This document shows positions 6,155 through 12,863 of a DNA stretch of 14,249 nt, piece after piece. Source of the stretch: an uncultured Peptostreptococcaceae bacterium (GTDB taxonomy: Bacteria; Bacillota; Clostridia; Tissierellales; Peptoniphilaceae); the NCBI GenBank assembly GCA_947283485.1, contig CAMYOU010000027.1, positions 1 through 14,249 on the forward strand, read 5' to 3'. A model generated the notes under the pieces. The model made no database searches, was not told where the DNA came from, and saw only the letters and a list, made by a program, of their open reading frames with translations. The position numbers and the translations under genes are program-made. The stretch's first letter is position 1, and each line of letters starts with the position of its first letter.

Positions 6155-7452
6155 TGTATTTAATCGACGGCAAAAAAGGCACGGAACATCTTACGGCGGC
6201 ACTCTCGGGCGGCGTCACGATCGTCCAGTTTCGCGATAAGCACCCGGACGACACGACGGAAGAACGGGCGCGCGCATCGCTCGCCGTTGCACGGGCGGCA
6301 GGCATCCCCATGGTCGTGAACGACGACATTCATCTCGCGAAGAAAATCGGTGCCGACGGCGTCCATCTCGGACAGGACGACGGACCCATCGCGGACGCGA
6401 AAGAGCTTCTCGGCGACGAAGCGATCGTCGGACGCACCGCCCACAATCTCGAGGAAGCGCTCGAAGCCGAACGCGAGGGTGCGGACTATCTCGGCGTCGG
6501 CGCGGTCTTTGCGACCACATCAAAGATCGTCTCCTCGTCCATTTCACCAAACGCACTCGAAGAGATCGCACGCACCGTCTCGATCCCCGTGTATGCGATC
6601 GGCGGCATCGACGCGGAGAACATCTCCTTTATCAACGGACGCGGACTTCATGGCGTCGCGGTCATCGGCGCAATCGCAAACGCCGAAGATCCGAGGGAAG
6701 CCGCGAAGAAACTTACGTCCCGTTTTCGCAAGGAACTCGACTACGAAGCGGCGATCGTCGATCTCGACGGCACGATCTTAGACTCCAACGGCGTGTGGAC
6801 GCGCGTCGATCTCGATTTTCTATCGCGCCGCAATCTCACGGCACCCGAGGGCTATCACAAGACCCTCGCCGGCATGGGACTCCATCGGGGAGCCGCGTAC
6901 ATCAAGGAACTCTTTGATCTCCCCGAGAGTCCGGACGAAATCATCGACGAGCTCATGCGCGAAGTGGAGGAGATCTATCGCGAAGAGATCGAACTGCGTG
7001 CAGGCGCACGCGAAATGCTCGCGTATCTCTATGAACGGAAGATCCCCATGGTCGTCGCCACGATGAACGCGGATAGACTCTTTCGCCCGTGCCTTACGAG
7101 ACTCGGCATCGACAAGTATTTTTGCGCGATGCTCTCGGGCGAAGACGTCACGCACAACAAGAACCATCCGGAGATCTACGAAAAAGCACTCGAGATCTTA
7201 GGAAGCGACGCGCAGAAGACGCTCCTCTTCGAGGACATCCTCGAGGCGGTAAGGACCGGGAACGGCTTGGGACTCATAACCGTCGCCATCGACGACCCCA
7301 AGAACTCGGAGAAACCGGAGGAACTCATGCAAGCGGCGGATGTCTTCCTCGAGAAACCCGGCGATTTTCCGGGATGCTTCCTCGAACCATGCGACGACGG
7401 CATCGGGAAAGATGCCCTCTCCGGAGCGAGCGCGTGCGGCGACGCATGGTAG
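6151..7452 (+). CDS. thiE: Thiamine-phosphate synthase fused to a HAD phosphatase domain
   Basis: A 433-residue two-domain protein. Residues 1-195 are ThiE, a TIM barrel that joins HMP-PP and thiazole phosphate into thiamine phosphate: V25-Q-F-R-D-K30 (pyrophosphate binding), NDD (57-59), DGVHLGQDD (69-77), GADYLGVGAVFATTSK and AIGGI. Residues about 198-410 are a HAD-like hydrolase: D204-L-D206-G-T (nucleophile and acid), T304 in VVATMN, K337 in NKNHP, and E361-D362 in LLFEDILEA, with a helical cap between motifs I and II. The join is in frame with no frameshift sign. The HAD half could dephosphorylate thiamine phosphate, HMP phosphate or another pathway intermediate; this is inference. The start overlaps the thiM stop; ATG 6154 is an alternative. 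The tail beyond 415 looks unstructured. Confidence 0.9.
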   Translation: MMYLIDGKKGTEHLTAALSGGVTIVQFRDKHPDDTTEERARASLAVARAAGIPMVVNDDIHLAKKIGADGVHLGQDDGPIADAKELLGDEAIVGRTAHNLEEALEAEREGADYLGVGAVFATTSKIVSSSISPNALEEIARTVSIPVYAIGGIDAENISFINGRGLHGVAVIGAIANAEDPREAAKKLTSRFRKELDYEAAIVDLDGTILDSNGVWTRVDLDFLSRRNLTAPEGYHKTLAGMGLHRGAAYIKELFDLPESPDEIIDELMREVEEIYREEIELRAGAREMLAYLYERKIPMVVATMNADRLFRPCLTRLGIDKYFCAMLSGEDVTHNKNHPEIYEKALEILGSDAQKTLLFEDILEAVRTGNGLGLITVAIDDPKNSEKPEELMQAADVFLEKPGDFPGCFLEPCDDGIGKDALSGASACGDAW

Positions 7453-7471
7453 ATTCGCCGCGCGTTTTCCA

Positions 7472-7499
7472 TTGGAAATTTCCGTTTTTTTGATATACT
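7472..7499 (+). promoter_or_regulatory. Promoter of the YitT-family gene
   Basis: TTGGAA (7472-7477), a 16-base spacer and the extended -10 TGATATACT (7491-7499) lie about 22 bases before the TTG start. No convincing hairpin terminator for the thiamine operon is visible between 7453 and 7490, only a weak TTTCC/GGAAA stem. Confidence 0.6.
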
Positions 7500-7521
7500 G
7501 GTAAAAAAGGGAGGGGTTTAT

Positions 7522-8391
7522 TTGCAATCGAAATGGAGAGAGGCGTTGGGCTCGCCTCGAGAAATGGCACGGAAACTGTCCATCATGCTTCTCGCCAATC
7601 TAATGACGGCGTTCGCCATCAATCTTTTTTATGTGCCGAACGGCTTCTTATCCGGCGGCGTCGGCGGCATCGCCATCCTCTTATATCATGTGACCGGGAT
7701 TCCCGTCGGCACGTACATGTTTCTTATCAATCTGCCGCTCGCCATTCTCGGCTTTCGCTATCTCAATAAACGCTTCTCGATCTACGCCATCATCTCCGCA
7801 TTCCTGCTCTCGTATCTCGTCTATGTCACGCGCTTCTTGTCCCATACGCCGCTCTTTGACGACATTCTCATGAGTGCGCTTGCAGGCGGTGCGATCAACG
7901 GTTTCGGCATGGGACTGCTCTTCCGCAACGAAATGTGTCAGGGCGGCATCGACTTTATCGCGAAGTTCTTAAAAGAACGCTACAACATGAATATAGGCAA
8001 TGCGCTCATGGGGATGAACTGCATCATTGTGGCACTAGGAGCGTACAGCTTCGGCATTTTGCGTGCGCTCTATACGATCCTTGCGATGCGTCTTTCCTAT
8101 CTCGTCCTCGATCGCGTTCAAGTCGGACTCGACGTGCGCAAGCAACTCATCATCGTGACGGAAAAACCGCTCGAACTCGCCGGATGCATCATGAACGAAG
8201 TCGGGCGCGGCGTCACCGTCCTACACGGCATGGGCGCGTACACCACGCAGTCGCGCGAGGTGCTCTACTGCGTCGTCTCCAATCGCGAAATCGTGAAGAT
8301 CAAACAGATCATCGCCGAAGTCGATCCTGAGAGTTTCGTCACCATCGCGAATACCGTCGAAGTCGAAGGACGCGGTTTCTCCCACGACTAA
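7522..8391 (+). CDS. YitT-family membrane protein (DUF161 plus DUF2179)
   Basis: A 289-residue protein with about five membrane helices in residues 18-200. Typical YitT signatures are NLFYVPNGFLSGGVGGIAIL (35-54), NLPLAILGFRYLNKRF, and GFGMGLLFR followed by CQGGIDFIA. The soluble C-terminal DUF2179 domain (about 205-289) begins LDVRKQLIIVTEKP and includes RGVTVLHGMGAYT. The family is widespread in Bacillota and resembles a membrane channel or transporter; its substrate is not established. The start is TTG, with GGGAGGGG eight to ten bases upstream. It stands alone between its own promoter and a shared terminator facing comEB. Confidence 0.92.
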   Translation: MQSKWREALGSPREMARKLSIMLLANLMTAFAINLFYVPNGFLSGGVGGIAILLYHVTGIPVGTYMFLINLPLAILGFRYLNKRFSIYAIISAFLLSYLVYVTRFLSHTPLFDDILMSALAGGAINGFGMGLLFRNEMCQGGIDFIAKFLKERYNMNIGNALMGMNCIIVALGAYSFGILRALYTILAMRLSYLVLDRVQVGLDVRKQLIIVTEKPLELAGCIMNEVGRGVTVLHGMGAYTTQSREVLYCVVSNREIVKIKQIIAEVDPESFVTIANTVEVEGRGFSHD

Positions 8392-8444
8392 AGAGACAAA
8401 CGAAGCACGCGAAGAACGCAATCACGGACGCGCGAAAACGGCAC

Positions 8445-8477
8445 AAAAAAAGACGCCCGCTTTCGGACGTCCGTTTT
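8445..8477. terminator. Bidirectional terminator between yitT-family gene and comEB
   Basis: GACGCCCG (8452-8459) and CGGACGTC (8464-8471) pair around the loop CTTT with one mismatch. A7 on the left (8445-8451) serves minus-strand transcripts and TTTT on the right (8474-8477) serves plus-strand transcripts, fitting the convergent genes. Confidence 0.7.
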
Positions 8478-8501
8478 CTTTCTTCTTCTTCTTCTTTTTT
8501 C

Positions 8502-8939
8502 TTATTCTTCGTTTTCTTTGTCGTAGCGGACGACCTCAACTCCGGCGAGCTTTAGAAGTTCGAGCGCGTACTCGTCCACGCGATAGGCGTTCTCGTAATA
8601 GATGGATTTGATCCCCGCCTGGATGAGTGCCTTGGTGCAGTTGAGACATGGAAAATGCGTGACATACGCGCGCGTGTTCTTCGCGCTGATGCCCTCCTTT
8701 GCGCAATAGAGGAGTGCATTCATCTCCGCATGAATCGTCGCGATGCAATGTCCGTCGCGCATCGTGTGCCCGATCTCGTCGCAGTGCGGCGCACCCGACG
8801 CGCTCCCGTTGTACCCCGTCGAGACGATGCGATGATCTTTGTTGACCAAGACACAACCCACAAACGCGCGATCACAAGTCGAACGACTTGCGACCATCCG
8901 CGCAATCTCCATAAAATATGCGTTCCAAGATCTTCTCAT
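8502..8939 (-). CDS. comEB: dCMP deaminase (ComEB family)
   Basis: A 145-residue zinc deaminase that turns dCMP into dUMP for dTMP synthesis. The catalytic motif H70-A-E72 and P97-C98-x2-C101 bind zinc and activate water. The N-terminal WNAYFMEIARMVASRSTC and NGSASGAPHC are family-typical, and C22, C53 and H64/C65 are candidates for the second, structural zinc site seen in some members. The ATG at 8939 is set by AAGGAGGGG upstream; the longer ORF to 9020 would cover the promoter region and the ribosome site, so it is rejected. It is transcribed alone, divergent from a lipoprotein gene. The name follows the B. subtilis com locus, but nothing here links it to competence. Confidence 0.95.
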   Translation of the reverse strand: MRRSWNAYFMEIARMVASRSTCDRAFVGCVLVNKDHRIVSTGYNGSASGAPHCDEIGHTMRDGHCIATIHAEMNALLYCAKEGISAKNTRAYVTHFPCLNCTKALIQAGIKSIYYENAYRVDEYALELLKLAGVEVVRYDKENEE

Positions 8940-8957
8940 ATGCCCCTCCTTGCGTTC

Positions 8958-8965
8958 AGTATACA
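8958..8965. promoter_or_regulatory. Possible overlapping divergent -10 elements
   Basis: AGTATACA contains TATACT on the minus strand (8963-8958, toward comEB) and TATACA on the plus strand (8960-8965, toward the lipoprotein gene). Neither has a good -35 box, so this is a weak call. Confidence 0.3.
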
Positions 8966-9006
8966 AGTTTTCGGGCAAATTGGATAGGGACGGGAAAGGA
9001 GCGACG

Positions 9007-9756
9007 ATGAAAAAAAGCACACGGATCTATTTGGTCTTGGCACTCGCGTGCCTCTTCGTCTCGTGCAAGAGCGCGGAAGAAAAGATGGACGCGCGGATTC
9101 TCGAGACATTCTCCGAAGCCGACAAAGGGAACGACACACTCTTGACCGAACATCTCGACTCCGATTATCTCGCCGCCACGGGGCTCGACCGCGATGCTTT
9201 TGCGGAAAGCTTAAGGAGCTTTCAGAACGAAAAAAGCGGGAAGACCGTCTACGAGATCAAGTCGAAGAGCTCCGTCGAAGACGGCACGCGCTATGTGCTC
9301 AAGGCGACCGCTGCTGACGGCAATGTGCGCGATCTCGTCCTCATCGTGCGCATGAAAGACGACGATTACACGATCGTCCCCATGGACATCACGCGCATGT
9401 ACGTCATGGAACGCAACGAAAAGAACGAATATTTTCGCATGTCGATGTCTTTCGCCGCCGAGAACGACGAGGGACTCGTCTGCATCATCGAAATCGAAAA
9501 CCGTTCCGACAAGGACAAGTATTTCTTTGTTCCGAAGACCGTGTTGACGCTTGAGACGGAGGAAGGAACGTATCGCATCTTGCCGCTGGAGATGGAATTT
9601 CTTCCGAAGACCGCGAAGCGCATGACGCTCCCCGTGCACGGCGCGAAAGGATGTCCTAAGAAAATCACCGTCACCGACATGGCGGACGAGAAACGATTGT
9701 TCCATTACACCGTCGAGCTTACGGAAAAACCGAAACCCGCGAAGACGGAGGAATAA
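9007..9756 (+). CDS. Putative lipoprotein of unknown function
   Basis: A 249-residue protein with a lipoprotein signal peptide: positively charged MKKSTR, a hydrophobic stretch, and a lipobox LFVSC with C20 as the lipidated cysteine. The mature part is rich in charged residues. Residues about 25-130 look like a small alpha+beta domain of the kind found in many secreted Bacillota lipoproteins. Residues about 140-240 look like a beta-sandwich with LVCIIEIENRSDKDKYFFVP. The protein ends in a Lys/Pro-rich tail. The ATG at 9007 is chosen for the GGAAAGGAG site just upstream and the signal peptide. It is followed by its own terminator. I do not recognise the family; it probably sits on the outer face of the membrane. 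Confidence 0.82.
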   Translation: MKKSTRIYLVLALACLFVSCKSAEEKMDARILETFSEADKGNDTLLTEHLDSDYLAATGLDRDAFAESLRSFQNEKSGKTVYEIKSKSSVEDGTRYVLKATAADGNVRDLVLIVRMKDDDYTIVPMDITRMYVMERNEKNEYFRMSMSFAAENDEGLVCIIEIENRSDKDKYFFVPKTVLTLETEEGTYRILPLEMEFLPKTAKRMTLPVHGAKGCPKKITVTDMADEKRLFHYTVELTEKPKPAKTEE

Positions 9757-9766
9757 GAGAGAAAAG

Positions 9767-9793
9767 ACGAAAGGTTTTGCCTTTCGTTTTTTT
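9767..9793 (+). terminator. Intrinsic terminator after the first lipoprotein gene
   Basis: ACGAAAGG (9767-9774) pairs perfectly with CCTTTCGT (9780-9787), loop TTTTG, followed by T7 (9787-9793). Confidence 0.92.
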
Positions 9794-9888
9794 ATTTGGC
9801 ATCCGAATCTCCCGCGAAGAAAAAGAGAACGAGCGGGATGCTTTCATAACCATTTTGCGAGTGAAAAAAAGCTCGCGATGACGACACG

Positions 9889-9917
9889 AAAAAAGATCGA
9901 CTGCAGGAGTCGATCTT
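9889..9917 (-). terminator. Intrinsic terminator of the hydrogenase operon
   Basis: AAGATCGACT (9893-9902) pairs perfectly over ten bases with AGTCGATCTT (9908-9917). On the minus strand it runs into T6 (9894-9889). It lies 19 bases after the hydrogenase stop. Confidence 0.92.
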
Positions 9918-9935
9918 CTTCACAAAACTTCGCGT

Positions 9936-11510
9936 TTATTTTTCTTCGAGGAGTTTTGCACGCTCCTCTTCGTGTACGATTCTCAGTCGTTCGGCGAAGG
10001 GCAAGAGATCTTCTTTTACTTCGTCTTCGATGTTGACGTTCTCGAGCGGCGTGGGGAATTTGGATTCTTTCATGAATTTCTCGACGCTCTTCTTGACACG
10101 CGTGAACGACGCGATCGTGCCGGGGCCTGCGATGCAACCGCCCGGACATGCCATACCTTCGAGAAGATAGCCGTTTCGCTTGCCGGCTTTTGCCATTTGC
10201 ATGAGTTTCATGCAGTCGGTGAGCGTCATGGCGTTCTCGACGAGGACTTCTTTCTCGGGATCGAGTTTCAAAGCCGTGCGTTTGACCGCTTCGGCGACGC
10301 CGCCCGCGATGGCGTATCCGCGTCCGAGACTCGATGCGTCCTTGATCTCTTCGGTGATTTCGATTTCACTGAGCTCGATCTCTTTCGCGACGAACATGCC
10401 CATGAGTTCTTCGAACGTGATGACATAGTCGACATAGGGTGCGACTTCTTCCGACATCGCTTCGATCTTCTTCGAGAGACACGGTCCGATGAACGTGACG
10501 TGCGCATCGGGATTGATCTTCTTGATAAATTTCGCCGTCTCGACCATGGGGGACGAGGAATCGCTGATGTACGCGTATTCGTTGGGGAAATTTTTCTTCA
10601 CCATCATCGACCAGCTTGCACAGCACGAGGTGCCGAGATAGGGAACGCGCTCGGGGACTTCCTCGAGATATTCCTTCGCCTCGCGAATGGTCGTGATGTC
10701 CGCGCCGAGGCTCACCTCGACGACTTCGTTGAAACCGAGCATCTTGATGCCCTCTACGATTTGGAGAGGCGTTGCGAGGACACCGAATTGTCCGATGAAA
10801 GACGGAGCGATGATGGCGTAGTGATCTTTCTCGCGGACGAGGGAACGCGTGAGCTGATAGATCTGAGATTTGTCCGCAATCGCGCCGAACGGGCACTGTG
10901 TGAGACATCTGCCGCACGCGACGCATTTTTCATCGTCGATGACCGCACGTCCGAGATAGTCGTCTTTGATCGCCTTGACGCCGCAGACGCTCTCGCACGG
11001 TCTTTCCGAATGGATGATCGCGTGATAGGGGCAAGTCTGTTCACAACGCCCGCAGTTGATGCACTTGTCGTGATCGATGATCGCGCCGTATTTGCCGATG
11101 GATACGGCGTTCTTGGGGCAGACATTGGTACAGGGATGCGCAAGACATCGACGACATTGATTCGTGACGATGTATTTTTTGTGCGCACACGCCTCGCATG
11201 CAAAAGGAATGACCGAGACAAGCGGAGCCTCAAAATGCGCTTTCTCGAGTTCTTCCTTATCGAGACCGTCGGTGATGAGACGGTATTCCGTATACTTGCG
11301 CCCGGAGAGTCCGAGACACAGACGCAGACGCTCTTCGAGGATGGCACGCTCTTTGAAAATCGAGTCGCGATACGTCGCGACTTCACCCGGCAGAATGCGA
11401 TACGCCGACTCCTGCAGTTCGCTCAGATCCACATCTTCAAAAGCGATCCTTGCCACCTCCGCAAAGACCTGTCTGCGAATATTGATGAGATTGACGTAAG
11501 ATTCCTTCAT
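9936..11510 (-). CDS. Monomeric [FeFe] hydrogenase, probably group B, with ferredoxin-like Fe-S domain
   Basis: A 524-residue cytoplasmic enzyme that makes or uses H2. Residues 105-206 are Cys-rich: C105/C108, then C119-x2-C-x4-C-x3-C131, C150-x2-C-x2-C-x3-C160, C172/C176 and C196-x2-C-x2-C-x3-C206, enough for three or more [4Fe-4S] clusters. The catalytic domain (about 230-475) has H-cluster motifs L1 TSCCASW (294-300), L2 GPCLSKKIE (342-350) and L3 EGMACPGGCIAGPG (451-464). The cluster ligands are C297, C344, C455 and C459, and C296 is the likely proton-relay cysteine. GPC in L2 and APSFIGQFG (235-243) point to group B rather than group A (MPC). The Pro usual after TSCC is Ala. It needs the HydEFG maturases, which are not in this window. 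The ATG lies 7 bases after the small [2Fe-2S] gene, in one operon. Confidence 0.92.
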   Translation of the reverse strand: MKESYVNLINIRRQVFAEVARIAFEDVDLSELQESAYRILPGEVATYRDSIFKERAILEERLRLCLGLSGRKYTEYRLITDGLDKEELEKAHFEAPLVSVIPFACEACAHKKYIVTNQCRRCLAHPCTNVCPKNAVSIGKYGAIIDHDKCINCGRCEQTCPYHAIIHSERPCESVCGVKAIKDDYLGRAVIDDEKCVACGRCLTQCPFGAIADKSQIYQLTRSLVREKDHYAIIAPSFIGQFGVLATPLQIVEGIKMLGFNEVVEVSLGADITTIREAKEYLEEVPERVPYLGTSCCASWSMMVKKNFPNEYAYISDSSSPMVETAKFIKKINPDAHVTFIGPCLSKKIEAMSEEVAPYVDYVITFEELMGMFVAKEIELSEIEITEEIKDASSLGRGYAIAGGVAEAVKRTALKLDPEKEVLVENAMTLTDCMKLMQMAKAGKRNGYLLEGMACPGGCIAGPGTIASFTRVKKSVEKFMKESKFPTPLENVNIEDEVKEDLLPFAERLRIVHEEERAKLLEEK

Positions 11511-11517
11511 AGCCGCC

Positions 11518-11790
11518 CTATTTCGCTGTGAGCTTCGCCATAACGAGTTCCATCACCTGTTGACTCGTAGCACGCTCAATGCGCTCATCTTCGATATAGA
11601 CCACCGGAGTGATCCTCTTTTCGCCCTCTTTACACGCCTGCTCGCATCGAATCGCTTCGATCTCGAGCGGCTCATCCGTAAAACGCCATGGCTCCTCTTC
11701 GCGCAACTCTTCGAGGCTTTCGAGACTTTCCCAGATATTCATCGCGCCGAAAAGCATACACTTGGAACCCATGCATACCTTGACCTTCAT
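11518..11790 (-). CDS. Small NuoE-like thioredoxin-fold [2Fe-2S] ferredoxin
   Basis: A 90-residue protein. C6-x4-C11 (CMGSKC) and C49-x3-C53 (CEQAC) form the C-x4-C...C-x3-C pattern of thioredoxin-like [2Fe-2S] ferredoxins and of the NuoE/HydC-type subunits. TPVVYIEDERIERATSQQV fits the end of that fold. It is the first gene of the hydrogenase operon, read from an AAGGAGG site, and is followed 7 bases later by the hydrogenase. It is likely to pass electrons to or from the hydrogenase, but the physical pairing is inferred from the operon only. It is shorter than NuoE because the N-terminal helical domain is missing. Confidence 0.85.
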   Translation of the reverse strand: MKVKVCMGSKCMLFGAMNIWESLESLEELREEEPWRFTDEPLEIEAIRCEQACKEGEKRITPVVYIEDERIERATSQQVMELVMAKLTAK

Positions 11791-11818
11791 ATAGAACCTC
11801 CTTCAGAGTATTATCTTC

Positions 11819-11847
11819 ATTCTATCAAAGGAATGCGTGCGTGTCAG
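11819..11847 (-). promoter_or_regulatory. Promoter of the hydrogenase operon
   Basis: On the minus strand CTGACA (11847-11842), a 17-base spacer and the extended -10 TGATAGAAT (ending at 11819) form the best sigma-A-like promoter in the window. It lies about 29 bases before the start codon of the [2Fe-2S] gene. Confidence 0.8.
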
Positions 11848-11855
11848 CTAAAACG

Positions 11856-11884
11856 GTGAAATTCGTGCCCGATTGTGGTATCCT
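11856..11884 (+). promoter_or_regulatory. Promoter of the second lipoprotein gene
   Basis: GTGAAA (11856-11861), a 17-base spacer and TATCCT (11879-11884) with the extended element TGG. Its -35 box is back-to-back with that of the hydrogenase promoter, eight bases away. Confidence 0.55.
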
Positions 11885-11904
11885 TAGGGAAAAGGAGGAA
11901 GCAG

Positions 11905-12495
11905 ATGAAAAAGCAATTCATCTTTCTAATATGTTTGATCCTCGCGGCGTGCACGAAGCCCGCGGAACCGGCGCCCGCGCCAACACCCGCGACGGCGGAA
12001 GAGAACATCCCCGCGACGCACGATGAAACGGAGCTCGCGTCTCCCGAAGAGATCGAGGAAGAGGAGCCGACCGCGCGCGAGGAGGACGACGTCATCGCCT
12101 ATCGCGGCGCACTCAAGGGCATGGGAGAACTCGGCGGCATCGAGCACGTCGGCGAAGGGAATTTTATCGACCCCGCGGCGATGGGACTCTTCACCTTTAC
12201 GTACACCTACGACGAGAACGGAGACGTCTTCGTCTACTATCCAAAACGCGCAGGCACGCGCCTCGAGATCTACACGCTCGTCTACGATGCGGCAAAAGGG
12301 AATCTCGTCGCGAAAGAATTTCCCATGTTCGAACACACGATGAAACAGGACGAAGTCTTCGTGCTGCTCTATGCGTATCGCGACGAACCGAAGATCGAGA
12401 TCGTCTTCCACAACGGCGACGACAGCGCAACTTGGCGACCCATGGACATGGAGCATATGAACCTGCCCGAAGAAATCGGTGAACTCACACCCTGA
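11905..12495 (+). CDS. Putative lipoprotein with acidic, proline-rich linker
   Basis: A 196-residue protein with a signal peptide MKKQFIFLICLI and a good lipobox LAAC (C16). A 45-residue low-complexity linker follows, first Pro/Ala-rich (AEPAPAPTPATAEE) and then very acidic. The globular part (about 65-196) is probably beta-rich, with FTFTYTYDENGDVFVYYP and RLEIYTLVYDAAKG. The ATG at 11905 has AAAGGAGGAA upstream. I do not recognise the family. The linker suggests that the domain is held away from the membrane across the cell wall. It is a single-gene unit between its own promoter and terminator. Confidence 0.82.
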   Translation: MKKQFIFLICLILAACTKPAEPAPAPTPATAEENIPATHDETELASPEEIEEEEPTAREEDDVIAYRGALKGMGELGGIEHVGEGNFIDPAAMGLFTFTYTYDENGDVFVYYPKRAGTRLEIYTLVYDAAKGNLVAKEFPMFEHTMKQDEVFVLLYAYRDEPKIEIVFHNGDDSATWRPMDMEHMNLPEEIGELTP

Positions 12496-12519
12496 CGCCC
12501 GCACGCACGGGCGTTTTTT
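12495..12519 (+). terminator. Intrinsic terminator after the second lipoprotein gene
   Basis: ACGCCCG (12495-12501) pairs with CGGGCGT (12508-12514), loop CACGCA, followed by T6 (12514-12519). The stem begins at the last base of the stop codon. Confidence 0.92.
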
Positions 12520-12604
12520 GATGGGCGCGAACGGCGATTGAAGTTTGGAAACGCCGCACGTTTATAAAATTTCGGCGCAAAAAAAGATTTTGAGCAAAGA
12601 AAAA

Positions 12605-12634
12605 CCCGCTTGCATTCGGCAGGCGGGATTTTTT
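12605..12634 (+). terminator. Second, isolated intrinsic terminator
   Basis: CCCGCTTGC (12605-12613) pairs with GCAGGCGGG (12619-12627), loop ATTCG, one G-T pair, followed by A and T6. It lies about 85 bases after the previous terminator with no gene between, so it either backs up the first or ends a small RNA. A weak candidate promoter with TATAAA at 12563-12568 lies upstream. Confidence 0.85.
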
Positions 12635-12787
12635 GATTGGAAATAAAATTATTCTCGATGAGCTAAGAAGTTATTTTGAGGAAATAAGTGGGTATATAAA
12701 ACACAAAGTAATGTGGGGGGGGTGAAGTGAAAGCGCGTTGATGCAACACTAGAAGTGTTGGGATCAAACACCCTGAAATAGGAAAGC

Positions 12788-12817
12788 ATGGAAGATACTG
12801 AGGAAAGAAGCGTATGA
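12788..12817 (+). CDS. Possible leader peptide 1, nine residues
   Basis: ATG at 12788 with AGGAAAG before it encodes MEDTEERSV. Its stop overlaps the start of the next small ORF (ATGA). It is very short, so chance cannot be excluded. Confidence 0.2.
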   Translation: MEDTEERSV

Positions 12818-12861
12818 ACGCAATGCGCTTCTTCTACGATGATGGTATGAAAGGAGGGTGA
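12814..12861 (+). CDS. Possible leader peptide 2, fifteen residues, coupled to the lipoprotein gene
   Basis: ATG at 12814, with GAGGAAAG about nine bases before it, encodes MNAMRFFYDDGMKGG. The stop TGA (12859-12861) lies two bases before the lipoprotein ATG, and the ORF runs through that gene's ribosome site. This arrangement would suit translational coupling, but the ORF may be accidental. Confidence 0.25.
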   Translation: MNAMRFFYDDGMKGG

Positions 12862-12863
12862 AA

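Larger units (their letters stand above)
12520..12863. other. Non-coding stretch with lone terminator, hairpins and G8 tract
   Basis: No protein-size gene fits here. The middle part (about 12635-12715) is much richer in A+T than its neighbours and has TATA-like strings (TATATAAAA near 12693) but no clear -35 box. It also contains G8 at 12715-12722, a hairpin AACACT-AGA-AGTGTT around 12745-12760, and an 8-base stem AAGAAGCG (12805-12812)/CGCTTCTT (12826-12833) close to the next gene. The second half is probably the 5' leader of the lipoprotein gene at 12864. The lone terminator and two tiny ORFs are listed separately. Confidence 0.6.

Noticed and set aside
8940..9020. Longer comEB start at 9020
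   Set aside because: It would run through the ribosome site AAGGAGGGG and the divergent promoter region; the family starts near MRRSWNAYF.
9855..9878. GCGAG/CTCGC hairpin as another terminator
   Set aside because: Only five to six pairs with a ten-base loop and no T-run after it on either strand; the neighbouring ten-base stem at 9893-9917 explains termination.
9972..11531. 519-codon ORF on the plus strand, antisense to the [FeFe] hydrogenase gene
   Set aside because: The hydrogenase is certain from its motifs. The antisense product is Asp/Arg/Phe-rich and looks like a mirror of codon bias, with no ribosome site or promoter found.
12720..12863. A known riboswitch, T-box or tRNA in the leader of the third lipoprotein gene
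   Set aside because: The hairpins are short and none of the signature sequences I know (T-box, SAM, glycine, cobalamin, c-di-GMP) is recognisable; no cloverleaf could be folded by eye.
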